Shown here: positions 1 through 10,187 of the stretch, piece after piece
How the letters are laid out: each line of letters opens with the position of its first letter
Numbering within the stretch: the stretch's first letter is position 1
DNA from: Panax quinquefolius
Lineage: Eukaryota > Streptophyta > Magnoliopsida > Apiales > Araliaceae
Direction: 5' to 3'
Length of the DNA stretch: 64,000 nucleotides
Assembly (NCBI GenBank): GCA_020205615.1
Contig: CM035163.1
Coordinates: 41,488,189 to 41,552,188, forward strand
The notes under the pieces: generated by a model
The model's input: the letters and a program-made list of their open reading frames with translations, nothing else
Told to the model about the DNA's origin: nothing
The model's database searches: none
Translations under genes and position numbers: made by a program

Positions 1-415
1 CAACAATAACTATTAACTATTAATTATTTTTAATAGTTAATAATTTCACAATTTAACTTATTAATTACATATAATTTAGTTTAATTTTGTCTTATTATAC
101 ATGTATTATATAGATATCGATGGTTGATATAGAGTATATTAGTAAAATCAAATATACATTGTCGTTTTTGGTAATGATGAATGTTATTGTACGTGTATAG
201 AATTTTGGGGCCAGGTAATTGATTGTAAAGTACGTATTTTTACTCCTCTTTCTTTGCATATTAAATAGTGTTTCAATTATAGTAAAATTTTAGGCCTATT
301 TAAATTAAATAAAAGAGGTTTGAAAATGTATTTTAATAGTAGTTAAATTTTAGTTCTATATTAAAGACGAAGACTAAAAAATTTAATTTTTTCTTATTAT
401 ATACGTGTGTGTAAT

Positions 416-617
416 AGGGGTGTAAACGAATATATACGAATTCGAATATAATAGTATCCGTATTTATATCTATATCCATATCCATATCCGTTTATTTGCG
501 GATACTTTTAAATCGAATACGGATAATATCCATTTTTTTCGAATACAAATAATATTTATTTTTTTCGAATACAGATGGGGATGAATACGAATTTTCCGAT
601 TACCATTTACAACCTTA
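416..617. mobile_element. Candidate hAT-like MITE
   Basis: The left edge reads AGGGGTGTAAACGAAT, a terminus common in plant hAT-derived MITEs. The right edge, read in reverse complement, gives GTTAAGGTTGTAAATGG, a degenerate match. Between them is a pseudo-repeat of TATCCATATCC and TCGAATACGGATAA words. I could not find a clear 8-bp target duplication, so the boundaries and superfamily are tentative. Confidence 0.4.
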
Positions 618-1117
618 ACAATAACAAGAAAAAAAATAATGAGTTTTAAAATATAATTTATTAATGAATGAATGTTAATTTATTTATTTTTAATAAATAT
701 TTAAATACAATAATCAATGTTATAAATTACAATTCAAATAAGTTTTATAATTTCAAAATGAATGCTCTACTTATTAATGTTTAAATATACATTTTATGTG
801 TGTGGAGTAATCTTTTGTAAGCGTGTATGAATATTTATAATTTATAATTAGATTCAAAAGTTTACATTGAATATTTAATTATTTTTTCTCAAATACTTGA
901 TTAAAACTTTAATAATATGTTTATGGGAACTTTTATTTATAATTTATCCTCAATACATAGATTACAATTTACATAGTTATAAAAAGTTTATTTTATTTCA
1001 TTATATTTATGGAGAGTGCGAGTTATAATGTATATGTGATGAATGACAACTAGTTAATCCAACATGATCCAAAATTTATTTTGAACTTACTTTAAATATA
1101 TAGATGGTGGAGATCCT

Positions 1118-1322
1118 GACCTATATTACATAGAGTGTTTCTACGTGTACAAGGGTTTTGGACAGAAAAATTAAATTGAAAGAATAAAATAAATTTGTTC
1201 TCGCGAACAATTGTACAGTACAATTAATTTATTTGCAAGAACAAATTCATTTTATTTTTCTGATCCAATTTTCCTTTCCAAAATATTTATCCACATAGAG
1301 TTATTATATTACATATATTATA
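1118..1322. repeat. Foldback (inverted-repeat) sequence
   Basis: An imperfect palindrome is centred near 1208. The left arm includes AATAAATTTGTTCTCGCGAA and the right arm TTTGCAAGAACAAATTCAT; flanking pieces TTTTGGACAG and TTTCCAAAA, and ACATAGAGTGTTT and CACATAGAGTTAT, also pair. It is probably a degenerate MITE. No target duplication was identified. Confidence 0.4.
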
Positions 1323-2663
1323 CATCATTGGAGCATTTTCTCTTAATTTTTCGGACTTATATAGTTATAGTTATGGTCTCTTGGCCTAATCCGAAAAAAG
1401 AGTGTGTTTTATTGATTTATAAGTGGTCATTTTGAGTACAAAATTCCATTATTTTGTATCAAATAAATGAGCTAGACATAAGAGTAGTATTTTCTATAAT
1501 AAATTTACAATAGTTAATTATTATAATTAAATAAAGTTGTATCTATTCTAAAATTTTAATTATTGTAAATTAACTTAACAAGTCAAAAGTAATCTTTGAT
1601 TTGAAATTGATGAAAAATAATGTTTACATTGTGGTCTAAACTTCAAATATGTTAGAAATTTGCTGGAAATTTATTAGTAGATCACCCTAATTTCCTTTTC
1701 TTTCTTTTTTAATAAAAAATTGTGAGGCAACAAACCAAACATACGGATCCGGTTATCATAAAGTTAATTTATGGTAATTTGATCAATTGACTAATACAGT
1801 ACTAACACGCAAAGAGAGATCACTTCCCTCTTGCGTGTCGACATAAACATACACTAAAACTAAGTTTTAATGAAGTTATAAGACATTAACTCAATTACAA
1901 CTAATGTACATGTACTTAATTCCGACATTGAATGATCGTTGATATAAACACCATATTCATCATGCCCTATCAAATCTTAACTAGAAAATAATGCAATATA
2001 CGAGTTCTTGCTGTATATTGCGATAAGTTTACACTAAATTATAATTGTGAAGTTTATCAAGACGTAAGATTGGTATGAATTATAGAAAAGTTTTGCTTAT
2101 TACACATACGTAAAAAGATTATTATTAATATTTATTTACGTAATTGACAATCAAAAAATCGACATAAACATTCGTAATATATATTATTTTTCATATACAT
2201 ATTTGAGTCATGTGTCCAATGCAAAAAATTTAATATTTGATGGAGAAAAATTATGAGAAAAGTATTATCTTCTACTTAATACATGTCAATAATTTCAAGT
2301 TCATTTAATTGTTTATCATAATTTAAGTTTATTTATTTTTTTAATCAGGAAAATTACAGAAGTAGCATGTTAATGACAAAAATACCCTCCAACTAAATCA
2401 AATGAAAAGTAGAGCCTTAAAAGGGTAATGGTCCTAGATGCTTGCCGGCTGCCCTGCACCAGCTAGGGGTGGAAAACCATGTGACCCTGAACAGCTTTTG
2501 TCTTCAATCCCCTCCCATGTCCAAATCCAGCAACACAAATTACTACAAATAATATATTCGAAAAGGGTAAACTTGTGACTAAAGTACCCCATGTGTAACA
2601 AGACAAATGAGGGCAAATTAGCAATTTCTTTGAAATCTAAGGGCATTTCAAGAAGTTGGCATG

Positions 2664-2670
2664 TATAAAA
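2664..2670 (+). promoter_or_regulatory. Likely TATA box of the DUF642 gene
   Basis: TATAAAA lies 68 bp before the start codon at 2738, which would put the transcription start near 2695 and give a leader of about 40-45 nt. The downstream stretch CTACTCTCTCTTTCTTCCCC is pyrimidine-rich, as plant leaders often are. The assignment rests on position and motif only. Confidence 0.6.
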
Positions 2671-2737
2671 GGTCAAATTCATCACCATTCCTACAACACA
2701 TATCTTTCCTACTCTCTCTTTCTTCCCCTTCGTAAGA

Positions 2738-5700
2738 ATGTACAGAGCTTCAAGGATGCAAGGAGCCAACTTAATGGTGGTGCTATTGTTCGCCACCTGC
2801 AACATATCCTTGGCCATTGTAGATGGTAAGTTTTTATCCTGTGCTTCTGCCGTATTTTCAAAATTTGATAATTCTTCTTTTTAATATGTTTTAAAATTAA
2901 AAATATATTCACATTTTCAAATTACAAAATCAAACGAAGATTTTAACATGTCATTATTTATATGGACTCGATTAAAGTAAAGTTATCACACCACGTATTA
3001 ATATAAGTTTTACAATTTTTTACTATATTTCCTATAGCAAATGTTGCCGTTTATTTATGAGCAAACACTGTCATAAGTATTTTACTAACGAAAATTTTTA
3101 CATAATTCAGTGATTTAGGTATAATTTAGATATATAAAAAATAGTGTTATACAGACTGTACAATATTATTTTTTATATGTATCTAAATTCCACTAAAATT
3201 ATAAAATTTTATAAAAATTTTAATTAAAAAAAATATTATATATTTTTTGAGAATCAAAACAAAAAATAAATAAATTTGGACCGGTCGCTGCACCTGTTGG
3301 AATGGCCGGTCCCCTAGATAATTGATTAATATACAGCGTCATTAATTCTTACTATATTTGTAATAATATTACGTATAAATATGTTTGAAAAATCAAAATC
3401 ATCCTTTCAAAAAAAAATTCTTAGAGAAATAATTCTTGACTTTGTACCTGAATCTTTTTAGGAAGATTTTTTTAATTTTTATTAAAGCTCATTAAAAAGT
3501 TTTACAAAAAAGAATAAGAAAAGTTATCTTCTTAGGATGCATAAATATGTACCATGTTAGCCAATCAATTTTGATTTGGTTCAGAAGTTATTAATGCTCC
3601 AAAGGGATAGATTTGTCATTTAATGCTTCAATAATTTGCCCGACTGACATTACAGGCATATAGTTGTCTGTGGGTGACCGGTCTGGGGAAGCACGTGAGC
3701 GTGCATAGGCTAAGTACTAGCCTCTGGCATAAGTCCACGTGACACAAATTCCATCATTAGTTTATTTAATTTAGGAATAAAATACAGCGACATCCCTCTA
3801 GATAATTATAATAACATTCACATTCCTTCTATTTTTTAAATAACAGTTACTACCTTTATAAGTTTTTAGAATTGACTAAATAGATAAAATTACATATTTA
3901 CCCTATGTTATTAAATTTGAATTCACAAACATAATATATATAGGGGAATATAGAGTGCTGCGTGTAGTGTAACTTTTTAAAGTTACACGATCTACGATCG
4001 TAGAAGTGATTTCACCTCTACGATCGTAGAAATAGCTCGAATGGTAGAGTGAATTCACTCTACTATCGTAGAAAGTAATCGCGATCGTAGAGTGAATTCA
4101 CAAATCGTGGGTGACTACTTCTACGATCGTGAAATGATCGTATAAATGAAATCACTTCTACGATCGTAGTAATCGCGTAATCTTTAAAAATTATACGGTT
4201 GTGTACTTCCATTTTTACCATATATATATATAATTTAATTATCCTTTTGAATACAATATATTTTAATTATAGTTTAATGACTTTATTTTTCTGATAAAAT
4301 GAATATTTATTATTTTTCATGACATTTATGTTATTTATTGCATAAATTCATAATTTAATTAATTAGATCAAGTTAAGTAAAAATTGTAATATACAAATTT
4401 ATATTTAGTGGATATATTAAATATTATAACTTGAAGGGTATATTAGATATTATATTAAAAATAATTTTGGATATAGTTTTTCAACCACATTATAAGTAGT
4501 GAATGTTACATATTGTAAATTAGAAGGATACTGATTGTTATTTAAAAAACTAGAGGGGTAATTAGTATTATTATGATTATGGAGATGTCAATATATTTTA
4601 CTCTTAATTTAAAGCTTTAGTGGGCCCACTGTACATCTGAATCTTTTTTCTGGGTATTAACTTGGTGTAGGAAATGTCTAATTTAGCCCCACTGATTAGT
4701 CACATCAGAATATTCAAATTTTGAAACCATCCAAAAAGATCTTGAAAGACCCCCATTCTACAAAATTTATTTTTTACTAATTAATTTGTATAAATTTAGA
4801 ATTCAAAAATGATCCGAATTGATTCTGATTAATGCAATAAAATATTGAAAATTGCTCAAAAGTATTATTAAATACAAAATTATTATTTAAAAATTAAAAT
4901 TTGTTCACATCACCATTTGAATATTAAGATTTTACAAATTATTAAGGATGAAATTTAAATACAAGGATAAAATTTCTGTAGGCATAGCCAGAATATGTTT
5001 GTGGTAAGAATTATATTTGAGATAAGAATATAAGGTGTCTTGTTCGTTTTTAAATTTAGATTTGAGACTTGAGATTATAATTATAATTTCGGGATAATTA
5101 ATAGTTTGGGATTATAATATTCTTAAAATATTCAAATTTGAAGCATTTTTAGGCAAAAATTGTTCTTGAATAAAAGCTTAGTTTATGTTATTTTGAGGCT
5201 TGACTAGTACTGACTGGGAACTTAAATGCAAATGCAAATGTAGGGTTATTAAGAAATGGTAACTTCGAGCTAGGTCCGAGGCCGTCGGACTTGAAGGGAA
5301 CCGAGGTCCTCCGGCGCAATGCCATACCGGAATGGGAAATATCTGGTTTCGTGGAGTACATAAAATCAGGACAAACACAAGGAGACATGTTGCTAGTGGT
5401 GCCAGAGGGGGCCTTTGCAGTTAGGCTAGGGAATGAGGCATCGATTAAGCAAGTAATAAATGTTACCAAGGGAATGTACTATTCCCTAACGTTTACCGCA
5501 GCGCGGACTTGTGCACAAGAAGAGAAGTTGAATGTGTCTGTCGCGCCGGACTTTGGCGTGCTACCAATGCAAACGGTGTATAGCAGCACTGGATTTGACT
5601 CCCACTCTTGGGCGTATAAGGCAGACAGTGAGATTTCGGTGATTGTGATTCATAATCCAGGAGTTGAAGAGGATCCCGCATGTGGACCGCTTATCGACTC

Positions 5701-7400
5701 CATTGCCATCAAGGCTCTTTACCCTCCTAAAGCTACTAATAGTAAGTTATCACCAAAATTTATATATATATATATATATATTTAAACAAGGGAATTTGAT
5801 AGTTTCGTAAGAGTCTTCTTATGAAAATACCAAATTCTCATTGTCGAAATATCAATTCTCTCTGATTTATCTTTATAAATATCATTTTTTTTGTGTGAAA
5901 ATATCAGTTTTCTATATATATATACACACACATATATTTCACGTGGGGTATAGTAAAAAGTGCCCAAAAGTTGAGTAATAATGCGACCCTTTTGGATTAA
6001 GGTTGTCACCACTAAATGTTGTTCCGAGTAGAACGTTTGGCATGGTGGGCTTAACTGCATCAAGTTTTTTAGATTAACATGTTTAACAGTAATTTAGATC
6101 AGGAGACAAAAGATAAAAAAGGATTAAAGAACTAGATTAAGACATTGTTTATTGTTAGATTCAAAGAATAGACAGACAACAACTAAAGCAAACATTGATC
6201 AAACAAAAAGGTTAAAACTTTAGTGATCTTTCTTATAAATAATTGATTCGGATGTCTATAATTGGTCGGTGATTATGTAGATTTAATAGTTTTACAGTCC
6301 AATAGTTACATAATTGCTTTTAAATTCTCAATTTTATGCTTTTCTGTTGCTTTTGAAGGGTAATATTAAATTTTCTTCCCAGTTTAGTCAATTTAAAAAA
6401 ACATTAATTATATTTATTAATCTCCGTATTCTCTCTTAAAATATCATTTAAAAAGAAAGGAGGGAGCATCTTTTATCTTCGGTTGTTGTTAAGCTATTTT
6501 GGGTAACATCACTATATGTTTGCTGTATTAGAATGCAACTTGTGGTCATGTGCTATTGTCTATATCAATACCTGTATCATCACTGGCACCTTTCATAATA
6601 GCCTAATAGGGACCCAAAAACTTAATTATGGTCCATTCAAGCCCCTGCAATGTATGGAATGCAAGAGATCTGATATAAAATCTTTTTCAATGTTTTGTTT
6701 AATAGATGCCAAGAACAAACTATGGTATGTTCCGTTACCATCATTTACAGCCGTGTAGTGCGTTTTGAATTTCAAACGCACTAAACGCTCCATAAATTGG
6801 TAGTCAAACAAGCATTATGGATTCATATTTTTATTTATGTATTCATTTTGTGATTTCGCAGAGAACATATTGAAAAACGGTGATTTCGAAGAAGGTCCAT
6901 TTGTCTTTCCCAACACTACTTGGGGTGTCCTAATCCCTCCAAACATCGAGGACGATCACTCTCCGCTCCCCGCTTGGATGGTCGAATCCCTAAAAGCCGT
7001 AAGATACATAGATTCGGATCATTTCTCAGTGCCACAAGGCAAACGGGCAGTTGAGCTCGTGGCAGGCAAAGAAAGCGCCATTGCACAAATAGCCCGGACC
7101 ACACCTGGCAAGACTTACCAGCTATCATTCGCTGTGGGAGATGCTAGCAACTCTTGTGAAGGCTCCATGATCGTCGAGGCATTTGCTGGAAAAGAAACAA
7201 TTAAAGTCCCTTACGAATCAAAGGGCAAAGGGGGCTACAAACGTGCAGTGCTACGTTTTGTGGCATCTTCAGATAGGACTCGGATAATGTTTCTTAGCAC
7301 ATTTTACACCATGAGGAGTGATGATTTCGCGTCGCTTTGTGGCCCTGTCGTCGATGATGTGAAGCTGTTGAGTGTTCGTAATCCGCGTAAGCTTGTGTGA
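2738..7400 (+). CDS. DUF642 cell-wall protein (BIIDXI/DGR2-like), three exons
   Basis: Exons are 2738-2825, 5244-5741 and 6862-7400. Introns are GT-AG, both in phase 1, and the join gives 374 residues plus a stop, the usual family size. Residues 1-29 form a signal peptide (hydrophobic LMVVLLFATC), so the protein should be secreted to the cell wall. Two DUF642 (galactose-binding-like) repeats follow, each opening with the same motif: LLRNGNFELGP at about 31-41 and ILKNGDFEEGP at about 198-208. An N-glycosylation site (NVT) is at 102-104; conserved cysteines include CAQEEK near 119 and two ACGP/LCGP motifs. Family members bind cell-wall polysaccharide or pectin methylesterase and influence wall modification; which one this is cannot be said. 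Met7 is an alternative start, but Met1 is kept because the whole signal peptide reads through. No breaks were seen; introns are 2418 and 1120 bp. Confidence 0.93.
3945..4222. mobile_element. Foldback MITE with CTACGATCGTAG palindromes, in intron 1
   Basis: Perfect 12-bp palindromes CTACGATCGTAG occur at 3992-4003, 4018-4029 and 4158-4169, with variants at 4060-4071, about 4081-4090 and 4121-4132. The outer parts are inverted repeats of each other: TTTTTAAAGTTACACGA on the left against the reverse complement of the right end, TTTTTAAAGATTACGCGA, followed on both sides by CTACGATCGTAGAAGTGATT. Flanks are TA-rich, so a TA target duplication is possible but cannot be proved. The edges are approximate. 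Confidence 0.65.
5742..6861 (+). other. Intron 2 of the DUF642 gene
   Basis: It starts GTAAGTTATC and ends TTCGCAG. It contains a (TA)n tract at 5759-5781 and a shorter TA/CA tract near 5912-5938. Nothing else could be assigned; the open frame at 6516-6758 is spurious. Confidence 0.8.
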
Positions 7401-7618
7401 TGAAGAAAACCATTGTCGAGTATGACAACTATCAAGTGTATTTGGATTAATTTTCGGTAATACTATGAATATTTTGTTGTAAGAGAAGCAAGGAGATGTT
7501 TTAGTTTCAAGCTATATAAAGGGAACTAATATACTTATATATATACTAGTAGTTTTCAGGATGGTGTATGTATATCGGTGTGTGATTCTATTCAAGTGGT
7601 TTATGTAATTTTCATACA

Positions 7619-7624
7619 ATAAAT
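7619..7624 (+). terminator. Probable polyadenylation signal of the DUF642 gene
   Basis: AATAAA lies 219 bp after the stop codon, downstream of TTTTGTTGTAAG and TTTATGTAATTTTC, a layout usual for plant far-upstream and near-upstream elements. Motif and position only. Confidence 0.5.
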
Positions 7625-7802
7625 GAAGAAAAATTGAGGTTTATCAAATTTATTCATTAATATCTAGCAATCCATCATCCAAAAAAAAGTCCTACTCTCT
7701 TTGTAAAATTTCACTTTTCTTTCATTATTAAATATATTTTCTATTGGTGTAACATTACTCTTCTTTATACTTCACAAGTTTATTATATTTTACATATCTC
7801 AA

Positions 7803-7805
<3 letters not shown>

Positions 7806-7866
<61 letters not shown>
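7806..7866. repeat. (TA)n microsatellite
   Basis: About 30 uninterrupted TA units. Confidence 0.95.
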
Positions 7867-7868
<2 letters not shown>

Positions 7869-7877
7869 CAAATGAAT

Positions 7878-8029
7878 TAAAGAAAATAAAAAAAAACTAA
7901 CCGATTATTTATCCGTCATATAAAGCATGAAAAACCGACTTTCTATGCTTATAGCGACAAATAAACTATCGATATAGCCGGTTTGTTTTTAGTTTGCTCC
8001 CTATGGTTCGTTGGAGAAATAGACCGACC

Positions 8030-8061
<32 letters not shown>
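7878..8061. repeat. Diverged GCGAC/ATAGCCGG repeat ending in (TA)n
   Basis: Words such as CTTATAGCGACAAATAAAC, GATATAGCCGGTTTG and GAAATAGACCGACCG recur in related form at 29840-30048. Both copies run straight into a (TA)n tract. They are probably remnants of one DNA-transposon family, but no termini are visible. Confidence 0.4.
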
Positions 8062-8066
<5 letters not shown>

Positions 8067-8450
8067 GAGAATTGATATTTTCACAATTAAATTTGATAGT
8101 TTCACAAGTTCCTCTCTCACATGAGGTGGACCCCACTTACTATGTATCAAATTTATCAATTCTCATGTTAATATCCTAATGCAAAATTATATCTTTGCTT
8201 TTTGTCACAAAAATAGAGGAATAACTAGATATAAACATAGGCGTTGCGGCGGGATTATTCATTTTGTTAATAATAAATTTATACGTGCAATTAATAAATT
8301 AAAATATAATAAGAAGATGGTAAATTATTGTGCGATGATCAAATTTTGGTAGCATATGTTACATAGAGTTGGGTAAAAGTTTTGTGCGCAAATACATATC
8401 CAAGTATAGAATTAATCTGATCACTAAAACCCTAGGACATTATATAACAG

Positions 8451-8452
<2 letters not shown>

Positions 8453-8511
<59 letters not shown>
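8453..8511. repeat. Compound (GT)n(TA)n microsatellite
   Basis: About 12 GT units followed by TATG and about 16 TA units. Confidence 0.95.
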
Positions 8512-8516
<5 letters not shown>

Positions 8517-9037
8517 TTCTTGATAAAAATGTTTATAATGTAACCAATAGAGTTAAAAATGGGTACCTCTTTCATTCTAAAGCACTAATAAATATTTAGA
8601 AAGTGTAATGCACAATGTCATACATAACACAATGATATAGTTAAAAAACAAATACATTGTCTCATTAGTTTTTTTTTTATCCATTTTTGGCAATTGTAGA
8701 GGCACTCACAGTATTACCATAATGCCAAAAAAAAATTATTAATGATGATGAAAATAATTTATCGGATGCTAGTACTTAACAAATCATGCAAAACTACAAT
8801 CTAGATAATAGAATACAATAGATGAAGAAGCTTTAAATATAAACACCGTGAGATATAGTCCACAAATGCTCCCATTGAATGCACTGTCACCATAATATGA
8901 AGGTCTCCATATAACTTCTTTGCATTTTCAACAGCATTTAGAATTGTTTATAGCATGAGTTGTTGCGTAATAACTGGTATGTATTTATAGGGAGAAACTA
9001 GGTTAAATAACGGAGAATAATGATAATAGCTCAATTT

Positions 9038-10187
9038 CGGCTGAATGACATTTCTGTCCATTCAAGTTGTCACCCACTTTCAAAATTGTCCATAAAGTTT
9101 ATTTTTTGTCAGTTATGTCCTTAAAGTGGCATTTTGTTGGCGTTTCTGTTCCCCCAGCCCAATTTGACCTCAACCTAACCCATTTTGACCAAACCAGACC
9201 CAATTTGACCCAACCAAAAATTTTAATATTTTAAAATATAAAATTATTTTTAAAATAAGTTTAAAACAATAATTATATTTAATTTTTTTATTTAATTCTT
9301 TTGTATCTATATTTTATGAAACTTTACTCATTTTTGAAAAAAATAAAAGTTTCTAATATTTTTTCCTTATAATAATAATAATTATCTTTATAATTTTTTT
9401 AAAATAATATTTTATTTTAAACATAAAAAATAAATATTATTTTAAAATATTAAATATAATAATTATTATTTTCAGAAGATATTTTATTTTAAAATATTAA
9501 ATATATATTTAAAATGTTAAATATAATTATTATTTTAAACTTATTTTAAAAATAATTTTATATTTTAAAATATAAAAAATTTAGGTTGGGTCAAACTGGA
9601 TCGGGTTGGGTCAAAATTGGTCAAAATGGGTCGGGTTGAGGTTAAATTGGGCTAAATGAACGGAAACGCAAACAAAATGTTACTTTAAGGACCTAACTGA
9701 CAATAATTGAACTTTACACTCTGTTTTTGAGTTTTGAACAGAAAAGAAAAGAATAGAAAACTTAAATTAGAACAGAAAAGAAAAGAATAGAAAACTTGAA
9801 GTTTTCCTTTGTGTTGTTTCTGAGTTTTTAATAGAAAAGAATAGAAAATTTACAATTGAGGACATGAGTTGTAATTTAAAATTTATTATATTAAAAGTTG
9901 AGGATAATATGAGAATTATAAAAATATTACTTATTCCAATTTCTTTTCCGTACAAATCAGGCTAATTTTAGACGGAAAACTTTGGCAGGAAAAGTGACCA
10001 AGTTTTCTATCCATTTATTTTCTTTTTCGTTTATAAAAAAACTCATAAACATACGAATTGGAAAGAAAACTTAAATTTTCCGTCAATTTCTTTTCTTTTC
10101 AGTCCATTTTAAAACTCAGAAACAGAGCGTTAGAGACGACTTTGAAGATGGGTGGCAACTTAGAGGGACAGAAGTGTCATTCAGCCG
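9038..10187. mobile_element. Foldback DNA element inserted in the tandem repeat
   Basis: The left end CGGCTGAATGACATTTCTG and the reverse complement of the right end, CGGCTGAATGACACTTCTG, are near-identical. Pairing continues inward through TTGTCACCCAC, GTTGGCGTTTCTG and a GGGTCAAATTGGG-type stretch to an AT-rich core near 9250-9560. Copies of the host repeat near 11036 and 11920 lack it, giving the empty site (AGCTCAATAATGATAAT). The flanks are TTT and TAA, not a clean duplication. A Tourist-like MITE interrupts the right arm. Confidence 0.7.
9717..10129. mobile_element. Tourist-like (PIF/Harbinger) MITE nested in the foldback element
   Basis: The terminal inverted repeats are CACTCTGTTTTTGAGTTTT and CGCTCTGTTTCTGAGTTTT, flanked by TTA at 9714-9716 and 10130-10132, the usual PIF/Harbinger duplication. 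The other arm of the host foldback element lacks this segment, which confirms insertion. Internal GAAAAGAAAAG words are mirrored at the far end. Confidence 0.7.

Larger units (their letters stand above)
1..2430. other. AT-rich intergenic DNA upstream of the DUF642 gene
   Basis: No convincing coding region is visible; the only open frame (1211-1435) lies in an AT-rich inverted repeat and resembles no family I know. The stretch holds a candidate hAT-like MITE (about 416-617) and a foldback sequence (about 1118-1322), both listed separately. The rest is long A and T runs with nothing I can assign. Confidence 0.6.

Noticed and set aside
5178..5469. Minus-strand open frames across exon 2 of the DUF642 gene (also 5493-5681, 6916-7128)
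   Set aside because: Antisense shadows of conserved coding exons.
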